Below are positions 23,938 through 34,810 of a DNA stretch of 64,000 nt, piece by piece. Where the stretch lies: positions 1 through 64,000 of the forward strand of contig MEDJ01000002.1 in the NCBI GenBank assembly GCA_001724025.1. The letters run 5' to 3'. Numbering within the stretch: the stretch's first letter is position 1; every line of letters starts with the position of its first letter. The stretch comes from Acidobacteria bacterium SCN 69-37 (lineage in GTDB: Bacteria; Acidobacteriota; Vicinamibacteria; Vicinamibacterales; SCN-69-37). The position numbers and the translations under genes are program-made. The notes beneath the pieces are model-generated. The model saw only the letters and a list, made by a program, of their open reading frames with translations. It made no database searches and was not told where the DNA came from.

Positions 23938-26797
23938 ACTGCCCCGGCATCAGCGTCACCACGATATAGCTGTTCGTATCGAGATAGCGCTTCGCCGCGT
24001 CGTGGACGTCGTCGACCGTCAGCGCGCGGTAGCCGTCGTCGAGCGTGAAAAAGCCGTCGACGTCTTCGCCGCTCTCGTAACGTCCCGCGATCTGCGTCAG
24101 CAGGTAGCCGTTCTGCCGCGTGCCGGTCTCGAACTCGCGGAGCAGGGCCTCGCGCGTGTCGCTGACCTCGCGCGGCAGCGGGCCATCGGCCTTGATCGCG
24201 GCGATCTCCTCCAGCACGCGGGACTGCAGCGCGTCGACGCGATCCGGATCGCTGCCGAACGCGATCGTCACGCGATAGTCCTGGTGGGGGATGCGCGTGT
24301 AGCTGGCGCCGACGTTCACGCTGTACGTGCCGCCGAGATCTTCGCGCAGCACGGTGAGCAGCCGCGACTGCAGCACCATGGCCAGCGCACGGATGGCCGT
24401 TCGTCGGTCCTGCCGGTACTCGAACGGGCCCGTGAAGATCAGCTGTGTCTGGCTGCGCGGCTCGAGACCGCGGGCCAGGCGCCGCGCGATCACCTCGCCC
24501 TGCGGCGCGCGCAGGCCGACATCGCGCCACGATTCGGGCTGTCCGGTCGATGGCAGGCTGGCCAGGTACTGCTCGACCAGCGGCCGCATCGTGGCGGGAT
24601 CGAACGTGCCGACGAACACGAACGTGAAACCGGCGGCATTGGCGAACCGCGCGCGATAGAACGCCAGCGACCGGTCGAGATCCATCTCGTCGATCATGGC
24701 CGGCGTCAGCGAGCGCCCGCGCGGGTGGCCCTGCGTCATCACCTCGGAGAGGGCCTCGCTGAAGGCATAGCCCGGGCTGTTGGCCTGGTTGGCGAGGGCC
24801 GAGCGCGTCTGATCGCGGATGACGTCGAAGATCTGCCGGTCCGCACGCGGCTCCGTGAAGCGGAGGTGGATCAACTGGAAGAGCGTCTCGAGATCCTTGG
24901 GCGAGCCGCCGCCAGACAGGCCCTGCTCGTACAGTGAGATTGATGGCGTCACCGAGGCGGCCACCCCGGCCAGGGTGCGGCGCAGATCCGGCGTGGACAG
25001 CGCCCCCAGGCCGCCCGCGGCCACGACCTGGGCAGCCGTGCTGGCCGAGATCCAGTCCGCGTCAGAGGCGAGCGAGGCGCCGCCCGGACTGAACGCCCGG
25101 AAAAGGATTTCGTCCTGCTTGAACGTCGTCGGCTTCAGTACGACACGGGCGCCGTTCGACAGCGTCCACTCCGTGATGCCGGATGCCGCGTGTTCCACGG
25201 TGGCCGTCACGCGACCCGGCGCGGGCGTCGTCGTCATCAGCGCCGCCGTGGGCGTGCGCTCTTCCCACGGCGTGGTGGCCCTGGCCGCCGCGCCGGCAAT
25301 GACCTCGGCGAGGCGCGCCTCGGTCGGCATGACGACGTCCGGCGTGGCCGGGGCGGTGATGGTGACCATGCGTCCCGTGGCCGGCGTCCAGTCGCGAGCC
25401 CGTGCATTTATCTCCTCGAGGGTGATGCCTGGCAGGAAGCGATCGTGGAGGGCCCGCTCGTAGTCGATGCCGGGAATCGGCTCGTCCTGCAGGAAATTGC
25501 GGCTGTACTCGGCCGCAAGACTGGCCGACGGCTGCGTCTCGCGCTCGGCCGCGGCGCGCTCGATCGATCGCGCCAGGTTCAGTTTCTGTCGGGCCAGCTC
25601 CTCGGGCGTGAACCCGAAGCGGGCCACGCGCGCCATCTCGACGAACAGCGCCTCGAGTCCGGCCTCGGCGCCGCCTTCCTTGACGGTGGCCACGAGCGAG
25701 CGCGCTTCGGCCGTTCGCACGATCGAAGTGCGGCCCGCGCCTGCCCCCATGAACGGCGCATCGGGCCGCTGGACGACGTCGCTGAAGCGGGCCGACAGCA
25801 TGCTCGAGAACAGGCCCTCGACGATGTTGGCGCGGTAGGCCGCGATGGTGGATTGATCGTCGGCCGGCATGAGGCGATCGACGCGGACCTGCGTGGTCGT
25901 CAGTTCCGGATCGGTGAGCACCAGATACGCCGGATCGGTGCGCGCCGGAACGGTTTCGACAGGGCGGGGCGTCGGGGACGCGACCGCCGGGATCTGCGAG
26001 AACCGATCGCGGACGCGCTGCTCGATCTCGGCCGGGTCGAAGTCGCCGACGGCGATGACCGCCATCAGATCGGGCCGGTACCAGTCGCGATAGAACTGCA
26101 CGAGCCGCTCGTGCGGGAACGTCTGGAGCACGTCGACGGTGCCGATGGGCAGGCGCGTCGCGTATCGCGATCCCGCCAGTAGAATCGGCAGCTGGCGATC
26201 CTGCAGCCGCGCCGCGGCTCCGCGTCGACTGCGCCACTCCTCGATGATGACGCCGCGTTCCTTATCGATCTCCTCGGGGTCGAACGAGACGTTGTGGGCC
26301 CAGTCTTCCAGGACGAACAGCGCCCGATCGAGCACCGCGACATCGGTCGTCGGCACCTGGAGCATGTAGACCGTCTCGTCGAAGCTGGTGAAGGCGTTGA
26401 TGCTCGGGCCGAAGCGCATGCCGATCGACTCCATGAAGCGGATGACCTCCAGCTTCGGGAAGTGGACCGTGCCGTTGAACGCCATGTGCTCGACGAAGTG
26501 CGCGAGGCCGACCTGGTCGTCGGCTTCGAGGACGGACCCCGCGTTCACCACCAGTCGCAACTCGGCGCGCGCGGCCGGCTGCGTGTTGCGCCGGACGTAA
26601 TATCGGAGGCCATTCGCGAGCGTACCCGTGCGGATGGCCGGGTCGATCGGGATGCGGCTGTCGAGCGGCGCCGTGGCCGGCTCGCCGTGAACCACGGACG
26701 CCTGCGGATCGGGCGGCGCGCTCTGCGCCAGCGCTGTCGCGATGCCGGCGAGCAGGAGGACGAGGACGAGACCATGGGAACGGAGCCTGGGCATCAT
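23936..26797 (-). CDS. Exported M16-family zinc metalloprotease
   Basis: A 953-residue pitrilysin-type peptidase built of two M16 halves. A signal peptide (LVLVLLLAGIATALAQ) predicts export to the periplasm. The N-terminal half carries the inverted zinc motif H-F-V-E-H in GLAHFVEHMAFNGT and the distal glutamate in KERGVIIEEW. The C-terminal half has the inactive partner-domain layout, with the YRARFANAAGFTFVFVG strand. ATG 26797 is followed by a second ATG at 26794; the 28 codons before it look non-coding. M16 enzymes degrade peptides such as leaders and imported fragments; the specific target is unknown. Confidence 0.9.
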   Translation of the reverse strand: MMPRLRSHGLVLVLLLAGIATALAQSAPPDPQASVVHGEPATAPLDSRIPIDPAIRTGTLANGLRYYVRRNTQPAARAELRLVVNAGSVLEADDQVGLAHFVEHMAFNGTVHFPKLEVIRFMESIGMRFGPSINAFTSFDETVYMLQVPTTDVAVLDRALFVLEDWAHNVSFDPEEIDKERGVIIEEWRSRRGAAARLQDRQLPILLAGSRYATRLPIGTVDVLQTFPHERLVQFYRDWYRPDLMAVIAVGDFDPAEIEQRVRDRFSQIPAVASPTPRPVETVPARTDPAYLVLTDPELTTTQVRVDRLMPADDQSTIAAYRANIVEGLFSSMLSARFSDVVQRPDAPFMGAGAGRTSIVRTAEARSLVATVKEGGAEAGLEALFVEMARVARFGFTPEELARQKLNLARSIERAAAERETQPSASLAAEYSRNFLQDEPIPGIDYERALHDRFLPGITLEEINARARDWTPATGRMVTITAPATPDVVMPTEARLAEVIAGAAARATTPWEERTPTAALMTTTPAPGRVTATVEHAASGITEWTLSNGARVVLKPTTFKQDEILFRAFSPGGASLASDADWISASTAAQVVAAGGLGALSTPDLRRTLAGVAASVTPSISLYEQGLSGGGSPKDLETLFQLIHLRFTEPRADRQIFDVIRDQTRSALANQANSPGYAFSEALSEVMTQGHPRGRSLTPAMIDEMDLDRSLAFYRARFANAAGFTFVFVGTFDPATMRPLVEQYLASLPSTGQPESWRDVGLRAPQGEVIARRLARGLEPRSQTQLIFTGPFEYRQDRRTAIRALAMVLQSRLLTVLREDLGGTYSVNVGASYTRIPHQDYRVTIAFGSDPDRVDALQSRVLEEIAAIKADGPLPREVSDTREALLREFETGTRQNGYLLTQIAGRYESGEDVDGFFTLDDGYRALTVDDVHDAAKRYLDTNSYIVVTLMPGQ

Positions 26798-26895
26798 GTC
26801 GAGGTCCTTCTGTCGAGAGCCGGACGAACGCCGGGCAGCGAAGAAGGTGCGATTATCCGGGCGCCCGTCGACGGGCGTCAAGAACGGGCCGACGG

Positions 26896-27714
26896 TCAGA
26901 GATCCACGACTTCCACGTCTGCCGCGCCGATCGGCTCGCCGAGGAACCGCGCACCCACGGCCGCGAAGCGATCGGGACCGTCGGTGGCCAGCAGCGTCAG
27001 CGCGCCCGATCGGCCGTGCGTGGTGAGCAGGTCATCGGCGGCGAGGACCCGCGCCACCGCCTCGGCCGTGGTCGTGGCCGAGTCGACGATCGCCACGTCA
27101 GGCCCGACGGCCGATCGAATCGCGTCGTGGAGCAGCGGGAAGTGCGTGCAGCCGAGCACGATCGTGTCGGGCCCGCCACTGTCGTGCGTCATGCGCGGCG
27201 CCAGGTACGTGCGGGCCACTGCGTCAGGCACCTCACCGTCGGTCCACCCTTCCTCGGCCAGCGCCACGAACAGCGAGCAGGCCTGCTCGTCGACGCGCGC
27301 GCCGGGCGCGAGGCGCGCGATCGCCTGCGCATACGCATGCCGTCGCACCGTCGATTCCGTGGCCAGGACCAGGTGATGCTGGCGGCGGCTCACGGCCACG
27401 GCGGCCTCCGCGCCCGGCTCGACCACACCGATGACCGGCAGCGGCGCGAAGCGCTCGCGGAGTGGATCGATCGACACGGCCGACGCCGTGTTGCAGGCGA
27501 CGACCAGCATCTTCACGCCGCGACTGACGAGGTGATCGGTGGCCTGCGCGGCGTAGCGGACGATGGACGCGACGCTCTTGGTGCCGTACGGCACGCGCGC
27601 GGTATCGCCGAGGTAGATGAGCGACTCGGCCGGCAGCCGGCGGCGCAGGGCTCGCAGCACGGTCAGGCCGCCAACGCCGGAATCGAAGACACCAATGGGG
27701 AGGTCGGAGGTCAC
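26896..27714 (-). CDS. murI: Glutamate racemase
   Basis: A 272-residue cytoplasmic cofactor-independent enzyme that interconverts L- and D-glutamate to supply D-Glu for peptidoglycan. All signatures are present: FDSGVGGLTVL, LGDTARVPYGTKS, first catalytic cysteine in VVACNTASA and second in VLGCTHFPLL, with the adjacent His. Length is typical (260-290). It is separated by 98 bp from the M16 gene downstream and 90 bp from the GH28 gene upstream on the same strand. Confidence 0.96.
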   Translation of the reverse strand: MTSDLPIGVFDSGVGGLTVLRALRRRLPAESLIYLGDTARVPYGTKSVASIVRYAAQATDHLVSRGVKMLVVACNTASAVSIDPLRERFAPLPVIGVVEPGAEAAVAVSRRQHHLVLATESTVRRHAYAQAIARLAPGARVDEQACSLFVALAEEGWTDGEVPDAVARTYLAPRMTHDSGGPDTIVLGCTHFPLLHDAIRSAVGPDVAIVDSATTTAEAVARVLAADDLLTTHGRSGALTLLATDGPDRFAAVGARFLGEPIGAADVEVVDL

Positions 27715-27804
27715 GCGGTCTTCATTCTCGACGACGACGTGCCCGGCGCCAAGTCTCGGCCTCCGGCGACAGCGATGGTCGGGCCGGCCGGGCTGTCGTG
27801 CGGA

Positions 27805-29226
27805 TTACCGTGACACGCGGCCGTTGCGAAGTTCGCCATTCACCCGAGTGTTGGTGAACGCCAGGTCGCGCACGGCCTCGATCCGATCGCCGTCCGTCAC
27901 GCCGTCGAATCGGCAGTCGATGACGCGGACGTCGGTGATGGGCGCGTGGGCGTACCCGCGCAGCAGCAGGCCGTAGCGGCTCTTCTGACTCGTCACGTTC
28001 CGCAGTTCCACGTCGCGAAGCATCGGCGGGAACGCACCGCTGTCGCCTTCCTCGTAGAAGAAGTCGGCCGTGACGACCGCCTCGGCCACCTGGCCGACGG
28101 TGATGTCTCGCAGATAGACGTGCTCGATGATGCCGCCGCGTACCGAGTTCGTCTTGAAGCGCAGGGCCCGATCGAGCTGCGGGCTGTCCATGCGGCAGCG
28201 CTCGGCGAAGATGTGCCGTGCGCCGCCCGACGCCTCGCTGCCAATCACCACGCCGCCGTGACCGTCGTGCATGACGCAGTCGCGGATGACGACGTCTTCG
28301 GCGGGCCTGGCCAGCCGCCGGCCCTCGGCGTTGCGGCCCGACTTCAGCGCGATGCAGTCGTCGCCCGTGTCGAATGTGCAGCGCTCGATCAGGACGTCGC
28401 GCGAGGATTCCGGATTGCAGCCGTCGTTGTTCGGCCCGTGCGTGCGGATGTGCACGTCGCGCACCGTGACGTTCCGGCAGAGCACCGGGTGGATTTCCCA
28501 CATCGGTGAATTGATGATCGTGACACCCTCGACGAGGACGTTCTGGCACCGGTACGGCTGGATGAAGCTCGATCGGAGATATGCGCCGTCACCGAAGATC
28601 CGGTCGCTGACCGGTACGCCCGCTTCGACCATGTCGGCCAGTCGCTGGCGGGCCGGCAGCTGCGTGGGCTGGCCGGGCCTGGCCGGCACGTCCTTCCACG
28701 CACCTTTCCACGGCCACCAGTGATCGACGTCCGCCTGTCCGTCGAGCGTCCCGCCGCCGGTGACGGCCACGCCCGTCGCATCGATCGCGTAGATGAGCGG
28801 CGAGTAGTTCCAGAGTTCCATCCCCTCGAACCGCGTCAGCACCAGCGGCAGGTACGCCTGCGGATCCGTCACGAACACCAGCGTGGCGTCGTCGTCGAGA
28901 TGGAGGTTGACGCGGCTGGCAAGGTGAATCGGGCCGGTGAGGAATCGGCCGGCGGGAACCAGGACGCGGCCACCACCGGCCGCGGCGCAGGCCGCCACGG
29001 CGCGACGGATCGCCTCCGTCGCATCGGCGGTACCGTTGTCACGCGCGCCGAACGTCGTGATGTCGAACGTGCGATCGGGAAAGGTCGGTGGCGCGATTCG
29101 CGCGAGGATGTCGGGGACGCGGTCCCACCCCGTGATGTCCTGCGCGCGCACACGCCGGTGTGCGGCGTGCAGCGCCATCGCCGCACCCGCGGTCAGGCCG
29201 AAGAATTCGCGTCTGGTGGGCCGCAT
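27805..29226 (-). CDS. Tat-exported GH28-type polygalacturonase-like enzyme
   Basis: A 473-residue right-handed beta-helix glycosidase. The N-terminus MRPTRREFFGLTAG is a twin-arginine signal. GH28 signatures follow in order: THGPNNDGCNPESS (first Asp region), GDDCIALKSG (paired Asp), GHGGVVIGSE (catalytic His loop) and LRFKTNS (the RIK equivalent). The family hydrolyses galacturonan or rhamnogalacturonan. A TATACC -10-like hexamer seven bases upstream of ATG 29226 suggests a leaderless message; the upstream in-frame codons overlap the end of the PIN-domain gene. It fits a pectin-using lifestyle. Confidence 0.9.
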   Translation of the reverse strand: MRPTRREFFGLTAGAAMALHAAHRRVRAQDITGWDRVPDILARIAPPTFPDRTFDITTFGARDNGTADATEAIRRAVAACAAAGGGRVLVPAGRFLTGPIHLASRVNLHLDDDATLVFVTDPQAYLPLVLTRFEGMELWNYSPLIYAIDATGVAVTGGGTLDGQADVDHWWPWKGAWKDVPARPGQPTQLPARQRLADMVEAGVPVSDRIFGDGAYLRSSFIQPYRCQNVLVEGVTIINSPMWEIHPVLCRNVTVRDVHIRTHGPNNDGCNPESSRDVLIERCTFDTGDDCIALKSGRNAEGRRLARPAEDVVIRDCVMHDGHGGVVIGSEASGGARHIFAERCRMDSPQLDRALRFKTNSVRGGIIEHVYLRDITVGQVAEAVVTADFFYEEGDSGAFPPMLRDVELRNVTSQKSRYGLLLRGYAHAPITDVRVIDCRFDGVTDGDRIEAVRDLAFTNTRVNGELRNGRVSR

Positions 29227-29249
29227 GCGCGCAGGTATACCACGACGCG

Positions 29250-29657
29250 TCACCAGAGCGTTTTCACGCTGCCCGATTCGCGGATCAGGCCGTCGCGTGT
29301 GATGAGCGGCAGCGACAGGTCGCGTGCGGCCGCGACGATCAGGCCATCGAAGGGATCGCGCGTGAAGCGCAGTTCGTCCGCGTCGAAGATCTGCGCGGCC
29401 GTGACGTCGTGCGGCTGATACGCGGGATTGCTGAACAGATCGTCGAAGAACGCGCGGACGGATCGGTGCAGGTTGATGCGGACGATCCGCGCGAGCAGCG
29501 ACACTTCCCAGATCACCGCTGCCGGCACGTAGACGATGGTCCTGCCGGCTTCGGCCGCCGCGAACGTCGCCTTCGCTTTCGGACCGAGGCGTCCGCCGCC
29601 CGCCGCGTGAAACACGAGCGGGTGAGTGTCGGTGACGACGGCAGTGAGATCAGCCAC
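29250..29657 (-). CDS. PIN-domain toxin (VapC-like)
   Basis: A 135-residue PIN-domain ribonuclease, the toxin of a type II toxin-antitoxin pair. The acidic metal-binding residues are in place: VVTDTHPLVFH (first Asp), VIWEVSLLARI (Glu), RDPFDGLIVAAA (third acid) and ITRDGLI (fourth). Its start overlaps the end of the upstream antitoxin by eight bases, the usual sign of coupled translation. VapC enzymes cut tRNA or rRNA; the target here is unknown. Confidence 0.88.
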   Translation of the reverse strand: MADLTAVVTDTHPLVFHAAGGGRLGPKAKATFAAAEAGRTIVYVPAAVIWEVSLLARIVRINLHRSVRAFFDDLFSNPAYQPHDVTAAQIFDADELRFTRDPFDGLIVAAARDLSLPLITRDGLIRESGSVKTLW

Positions 29658-29991
29658 GCCGCTTCGTCGTCCTTGCCGGCGTCTTTGCGGCCGGAGACGC
29701 GGCCCCGTACACCGATGCCTCTTCCTTCACGAGAAACGGCCGGTCCAGCGACGAGGTGAAAAGCGAGCCCACGGCCGCGTCCGCCAACTCCAGGTCGGGA
29801 TCGACGTCGGCTATATCGATCGTGCCGACGACGGACCGGATGGCATCGGCCCCGGCACCCCCGGCCCGCGCTTCGGTGAGGATTTCGTCGAGCGTCTCGC
29901 TCAGGCTCCGCTTCTTCCGCGCCGCCGCCCGTCCCCGCAGCCACAGGAGGTTGGTCTCCTCGAGTGTCACAGAAAGCGCACTTTTTGCCAT
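29650..29991 (-). CDS. VapB-like antitoxin
   Basis: A 113-residue protein that directly precedes and overlaps the PIN toxin. The N-terminal part (ALSVTLEETNLLWLRGRAAA, then RKKRSLSETLDEIL) has the strand-helix-helix pattern of a ribbon-helix-helix DNA-binding antitoxin, and the C-terminal acidic/hydrophobic tail would wrap the toxin. The frame is open to 30180, but ATG 29991 follows a well-formed promoter whose expected start falls on it. It probably represses its own operon. Assignment rests mainly on position and fold pattern. Confidence 0.78.
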   Translation of the reverse strand: MAKSALSVTLEETNLLWLRGRAAARKKRSLSETLDEILTEARAGGAGADAIRSVVGTIDIADVDPDLELADAAVGSLFTSSLDRPFLVKEEASVYGAASPAAKTPARTTKRRG

Positions 29992-29997
29992 GAATAT

Positions 29998-30027
29998 ACG
30001 ATAATGCGGATATGGTCCGAGATGCAA
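29998..30027 (-). promoter_or_regulatory. Candidate vapBC promoter, leaderless
   Basis: On the minus strand TTGCAT (30027-30022), an 18-bp spacer, and TATCGT (30003-29998). The antitoxin ATG is at 29991, seven bases on. The stretch is an AT-rich island in GC-rich DNA and contains the near-palindrome GGACCATATCC, a possible autorepression operator. Confidence 0.5.
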
Positions 30028-30038
30028 GAGCGGCTGTG

Positions 30039-32705
30039 TCACCCGCGCAGGATCGTCGCCGGATCGATGCGGACGATCCGCAGGGCCGGGAGCGCGCTGG
30101 CGATGGCGGCAACGAGGAGCAGTAGTCCGGCAATCGCTGCGAACGTGAGAGGGTCGCGCTCGTCGACGCCCCAGAGCCACGCCGTGACGAACTGGGCGGC
30201 GCCGGCGGCCAATGCCGTGCCCGCGACGACGTCGATCGCGGCGACGGTCACGCCGGACATGGTGACGCGACCGATCGTGCCCGCGGGCGTGGCGCCCAGC
30301 GCCATGCGGATCCCGATCTCGTGCGTGCGGTCCATGACCGCCTGCGCGATGAGTCCGTAGAGCCCGATGACGGCCAGTACGAGTGCGACAGCGGCAAAGG
30401 CGCCGACGAGGATCACGAGCCGGCGCTGAAAGGCCGTGGCCCCGGCCTGTGCGTCGGCCAGCCGGTCGGCGGGCGTGATCGGCAGGAGCGGGTTGGCGGA
30501 CTCGATCGCGTGTCGGAGCACGGCGTCCGCGTTAGTCGATCCCGCGGTGCGGATCAGCCAGGACGGCGAGAACCACCGGTGGACCAGTTGCGCGAACGCG
30601 TCGTTCATCTGCGCGGCGGGAAAGAAGACGATCGGGGGCGTCTCGATCGGGCCATGAATCATTCCCGGATGTGACACCCCGGAGTTGCGCATCTGCACGT
30701 CGCCGGCGATGCCGACGATCTGCCAGTCCCTGTCGCCCCAGGTCAGCGAACGTCCCATCGGATTTTCACTGCCGGCAATGAATCGGACGAAGGCGTCGTT
30801 GACCACGACGACTGGCGGCTGACCCTCGCGATCCGTGCCGGCGAAGCCGCGCCCGGACCGGAGTGGGATGCGCAGGGTCTCGAAGAACCCCGGCGTCACG
30901 TACATCAGGTTGGCGATGATCTGGTCGTCGATGGGCGCGCCGGTGAAGCGGAACGGAAAGTTGAGAAGCCGGCTGTACGGCAGGCCGAGCGAGACGGCCG
31001 CCGATTCCACGCCCGGCGTGCGTTCCAGTTCGCCCAGGCTGACGTCGAACAGCTGCGCGATTGCTGCGGCCGATGCGTAGCGGGCATCCTGCAGGGACAC
31101 GCTCGTTGTCGTCACCCGGTCCGCATCGAACCCGGGATCCAGGTTGCCGAGGTTGACGAGCGTCCGCACGAACAGGCCGGTGACCACGAGCAGTACGACG
31201 CTGAGCGCGACCTCCGTGGCGATGAGGACACGTCGGCCCCAGTGGTGTGCACCGCCGGCAATCGATCGCGAGCCGCCGTCCGTCATCGCGGCACGCACAT
31301 CGAGGCGTGTGGCCGGGAGCGCGGCGGGCAGGCCGAACGCGACGGCCGTCACCATCGACACGGCGGCGGTGACGACGGCCGCGCGCGTGTCGATGACCGC
31401 GCTGGTCCATTGGCTGAAGGAGTCGCCGCCAATCGTCTGTAACGCACCGAGACACACGTGCGCCACGCCCAGGCCCAGCGCGCCACCGGCGGCGCCGAGC
31501 ACCAGGCTCTCGACGACGAACTGTCGCACGAGGGCGGCGCGGCTGCTGCCGAGGGCGAGGCGTGTGGACAGTGCCTGCTTCCGCCCGCCGTTGCGGGCCA
31601 GGGTCAGCGCCGCGATGTTCACGCACGCGACGAGCAGCACCATCGCGCCCGCCGCGGCGAGCAGGTAGAGGGGGAGTCGCGCGCCGCTCGTCAGCGCGTC
31701 CTGCAGCGGCTCGACCGCCAGTTGTCGGGTGGCGCCGGCTCGCTCCAACTCGGGGCGCACGATCATCCGGCTGATGCTGGCGAGTTCGCCATCGGCATCG
31801 GTCCACGTATGGTCGTCGCGCAGCCGCGCGATCGCGCTGTAGTTGTCGCCACCCCCCTCGCCCGTGCGTGTCGGGCGGAGCGGCGTGAAGACGTCGGCTG
31901 TCATGCCAATGGGCGCGAAGTCATGCGGCAGGACGCCGACGACCAGGTAGGCCTCGCCCCGCAGGAAGACCGTGCGGCCTACGGCCGACGGATCGGCCTG
32001 GAAGAGGCGTTCCCAGAAGTCGTGGGTGAGCATGACGACGGGCGCGCCTCCCGGCCTGTCTTCGTCCGGTGTGAACTCGCGTCCGACGGCGGGCGTCACG
32101 CCAAGGACGCGGAAGTAGCCGGCGCTGATCCGCGCCTGCGTGACGAAGGCCGCTGACGCGTCGCTGTTGAAGTTGATCCGCTCGCGACCGCTGCCCGCGA
32201 GCGCCACGTCGAGGGTTCTCGTCTCGTCGCGAATCGCCTCCCACGCGCGGCCATCGATCGAATCACTGAATCCGATTGTCCCGGCCGATCGAGTGAGCCA
32301 CGAGACGCGGGCGAGCCGTTCGGGATTCGGGTACGGCAGCGGGCGCAGGAGGACCGCGTCGGCCAGGCTGAAAATCGCGCCGTTGGCGCCGATCACCAAC
32401 GCGAGCGTTGCCAGGGCCGACACGGTGAATGCCGGTGTGCGCCGGAGCGACCGCACGGCGTGTCGGGCGTCGCGCCAGACAGCCTCGATCCCCAGCGTGC
32501 GAACGTCGTGGATGGCCTCGCGCGTCTGCGTCACGCCGCCGAGATCGCGCAGCGCGAGGCGTCGCGCCTCGTCGGGTGAGAAGCCGCGCGCGATGTTCGC
32601 GGCCGTTTCCTGCTCGACGTGGAACGTCAGTTCCTCATCTGCCTCGCGCCGGGCGCGACGACGGGTGAGAAGGCCGCGGAGACGGGCGAACAGGCGATCG
32701 CGCAT
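30039..32705 (-). CDS. ADOP-type ABC transporter permease (MacB/FtsX)
   Basis: An 888-residue inner-membrane permease of the 'acidobacterial duplicated orphan permease' family, which is greatly expanded in Acidobacteria. It starts with a charged helical domain (EADEELTFHVEQETAANIARG). The first MacB/FtsX unit follows (LATLALVIGANGAIFSLADA, a large periplasmic domain, and spans at 360-470), then a second unit ending TFAAIAGLLLLVAAIASALPA and the typical RIDPATILRG tail. No ATPase gene accompanies it. The transported substrate is unknown. Nearby PadR is a frequent partner of such permeases, but here an adenosine deaminase gene lies between. Confidence 0.92.
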   Translation of the reverse strand: MRDRLFARLRGLLTRRRARREADEELTFHVEQETAANIARGFSPDEARRLALRDLGGVTQTREAIHDVRTLGIEAVWRDARHAVRSLRRTPAFTVSALATLALVIGANGAIFSLADAVLLRPLPYPNPERLARVSWLTRSAGTIGFSDSIDGRAWEAIRDETRTLDVALAGSGRERINFNSDASAAFVTQARISAGYFRVLGVTPAVGREFTPDEDRPGGAPVVMLTHDFWERLFQADPSAVGRTVFLRGEAYLVVGVLPHDFAPIGMTADVFTPLRPTRTGEGGGDNYSAIARLRDDHTWTDADGELASISRMIVRPELERAGATRQLAVEPLQDALTSGARLPLYLLAAAGAMVLLVACVNIAALTLARNGGRKQALSTRLALGSSRAALVRQFVVESLVLGAAGGALGLGVAHVCLGALQTIGGDSFSQWTSAVIDTRAAVVTAAVSMVTAVAFGLPAALPATRLDVRAAMTDGGSRSIAGGAHHWGRRVLIATEVALSVVLLVVTGLFVRTLVNLGNLDPGFDADRVTTTSVSLQDARYASAAAIAQLFDVSLGELERTPGVESAAVSLGLPYSRLLNFPFRFTGAPIDDQIIANLMYVTPGFFETLRIPLRSGRGFAGTDREGQPPVVVVNDAFVRFIAGSENPMGRSLTWGDRDWQIVGIAGDVQMRNSGVSHPGMIHGPIETPPIVFFPAAQMNDAFAQLVHRWFSPSWLIRTAGSTNADAVLRHAIESANPLLPITPADRLADAQAGATAFQRRLVILVGAFAAVALVLAVIGLYGLIAQAVMDRTHEIGIRMALGATPAGTIGRVTMSGVTVAAIDVVAGTALAAGAAQFVTAWLWGVDERDPLTFAAIAGLLLLVAAIASALPALRIVRIDPATILRG

Positions 32706-32731
32706 CGATCAGGTCCTCCCCGGAAAGCTCA

Positions 32732-32751
32732 ATCCTCTCGAAGGGTGAGAG
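32732..32751. terminator. Hairpin between adenosine deaminase and ADOP genes
   Basis: CCTCTC, seven unpaired bases, GAGAGG. There is no T-tract on either strand, so it may be an RNA-processing or stabilising structure rather than a terminator. Confidence 0.3.
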
Positions 32752-32777
32752 GAGTGTAGGGGAGGAGCTGTCGGAGG

Positions 32778-33887
<1,110 letters not shown>

Positions 33888-33944
33888 GGACGAGCGTAGC
33901 ACGCACGGTGTGCGCACGCGCCTGCCGCCAGTCGTCTCCGTGTG

Positions 33945-34274
33945 CTACGAGTCGGCCTGAAGGACGCGACGCATCGACAGCGCGAACTGCTCCCAGCTCT
34001 CGCGTTCGGTCTCGAGCCGGCGGCGTCCGGCCGTCGTCAGCGTGTAGACGCGCGCGCGCCGGTTGTTTTCCGACGGCTTCATCTCCGACCGGACGTCGCC
34101 GTTCACCTCGAGGCGGTGCAGCGCGGGATAGAGCGAGCCCTGGCTGGCGTTGAGCCCCTCGCGCGACATCTGGCGGATGCGGTTGGCGATGCCCCAGCCG
34201 TGATTGGGGCCGAGCGCGAGAATCTTCAGGATGAGCAGGTCCAGTGTGCCCTGCAGCAGATCGGTCTTCGGCAC
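33945..34274 (-). CDS. PadR family transcriptional regulator
   Basis: A 109-residue winged-helix regulator. It begins at GTG 34274 after GGGAGG. The family pattern is clear: LLQGTLDLLILKILA, GPNHGWGIANRIRQMS, NASQGSLYPALHRLE and RRARVYTLTTAGRRRL. This is the short PadR-s2 type, usually a repressor of an adjacent membrane transporter; here the ADOP permease lies two genes downstream. The ligand is unknown. Confidence 0.93.
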   Translation of the reverse strand: MPKTDLLQGTLDLLILKILALGPNHGWGIANRIRQMSREGLNASQGSLYPALHRLEVNGDVRSEMKPSENNRRARVYTLTTAGRRRLETERESWEQFALSMRRVLQADS

Positions 34275-34378
34275 CGGTTCCTCCCTCCCGGTCAACGGGA
34301 GCAGCGTACGGGCTCTCCCCTCGCAGGTCAATGGGAAAGACACCGGCGCAGCCGCGGCGGGCGCCTGGCGGTCGCGCG

Positions 34379-34810
34379 TCAGGTCGTCGAGAGACGGTCC
34401 AGCCACTGTGTGATGTCGTCGAGCCGTTCGCCGGCCGATGCGAGATCGGCCTGTGGCCGCCAGGCCGGATCGATCTGCGTGAGGATGAGTCGCGCGCGTT
34501 CCAGGTCTCCGCGCGCCGCGTCGGCGCGGCCTTCCTGACAGGCCTGCGCGCCCTCCAGGAGCAGCAGCTCGCCCATCAGCCAGAACTTGCCGGGATCGAT
34601 GTCGCCGCGGGGCGCGAGCCACATCAGCAGCATTGCGGGATCGAGCGTGCGGGCCACGGCGAGCTGCAGACCACCCTGGTCGGCCACGGCTGCGATGTGC
34701 GCGTGTACCTCGGCGGGCGACAACTGCCGGCCGGTGATGTGTGCGAGCAGGTCGGCGAGCGTGCGACCGAACTGTTCGATGACCCGGATGATGAAGTCCT
34801 GACGATACAT
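34379..34810 (-). CDS. DUF6483-like helical protein
   Basis: A 143-residue all-helical soluble protein. It starts MYRQDFIIRVIEQFGRTLAD, the opening pattern I associate with the DUF6483 family; ATG 34810 was preferred over GTG 34819 for that reason. The rest is TPR-like (GELLLLEGAQACQEGRADAA). No catalytic motif is visible and the function is unknown. It is transcribed divergently from the ThuA-like gene across a 220-bp gap. Confidence 0.65.
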   Translation of the reverse strand: MYRQDFIIRVIEQFGRTLADLLAHITGRQLSPAEVHAHIAAVADQGGLQLAVARTLDPAMLLMWLAPRGDIDPGKFWLMGELLLLEGAQACQEGRADAARGDLERARLILTQIDPAWRPQADLASAGERLDDITQWLDRLSTT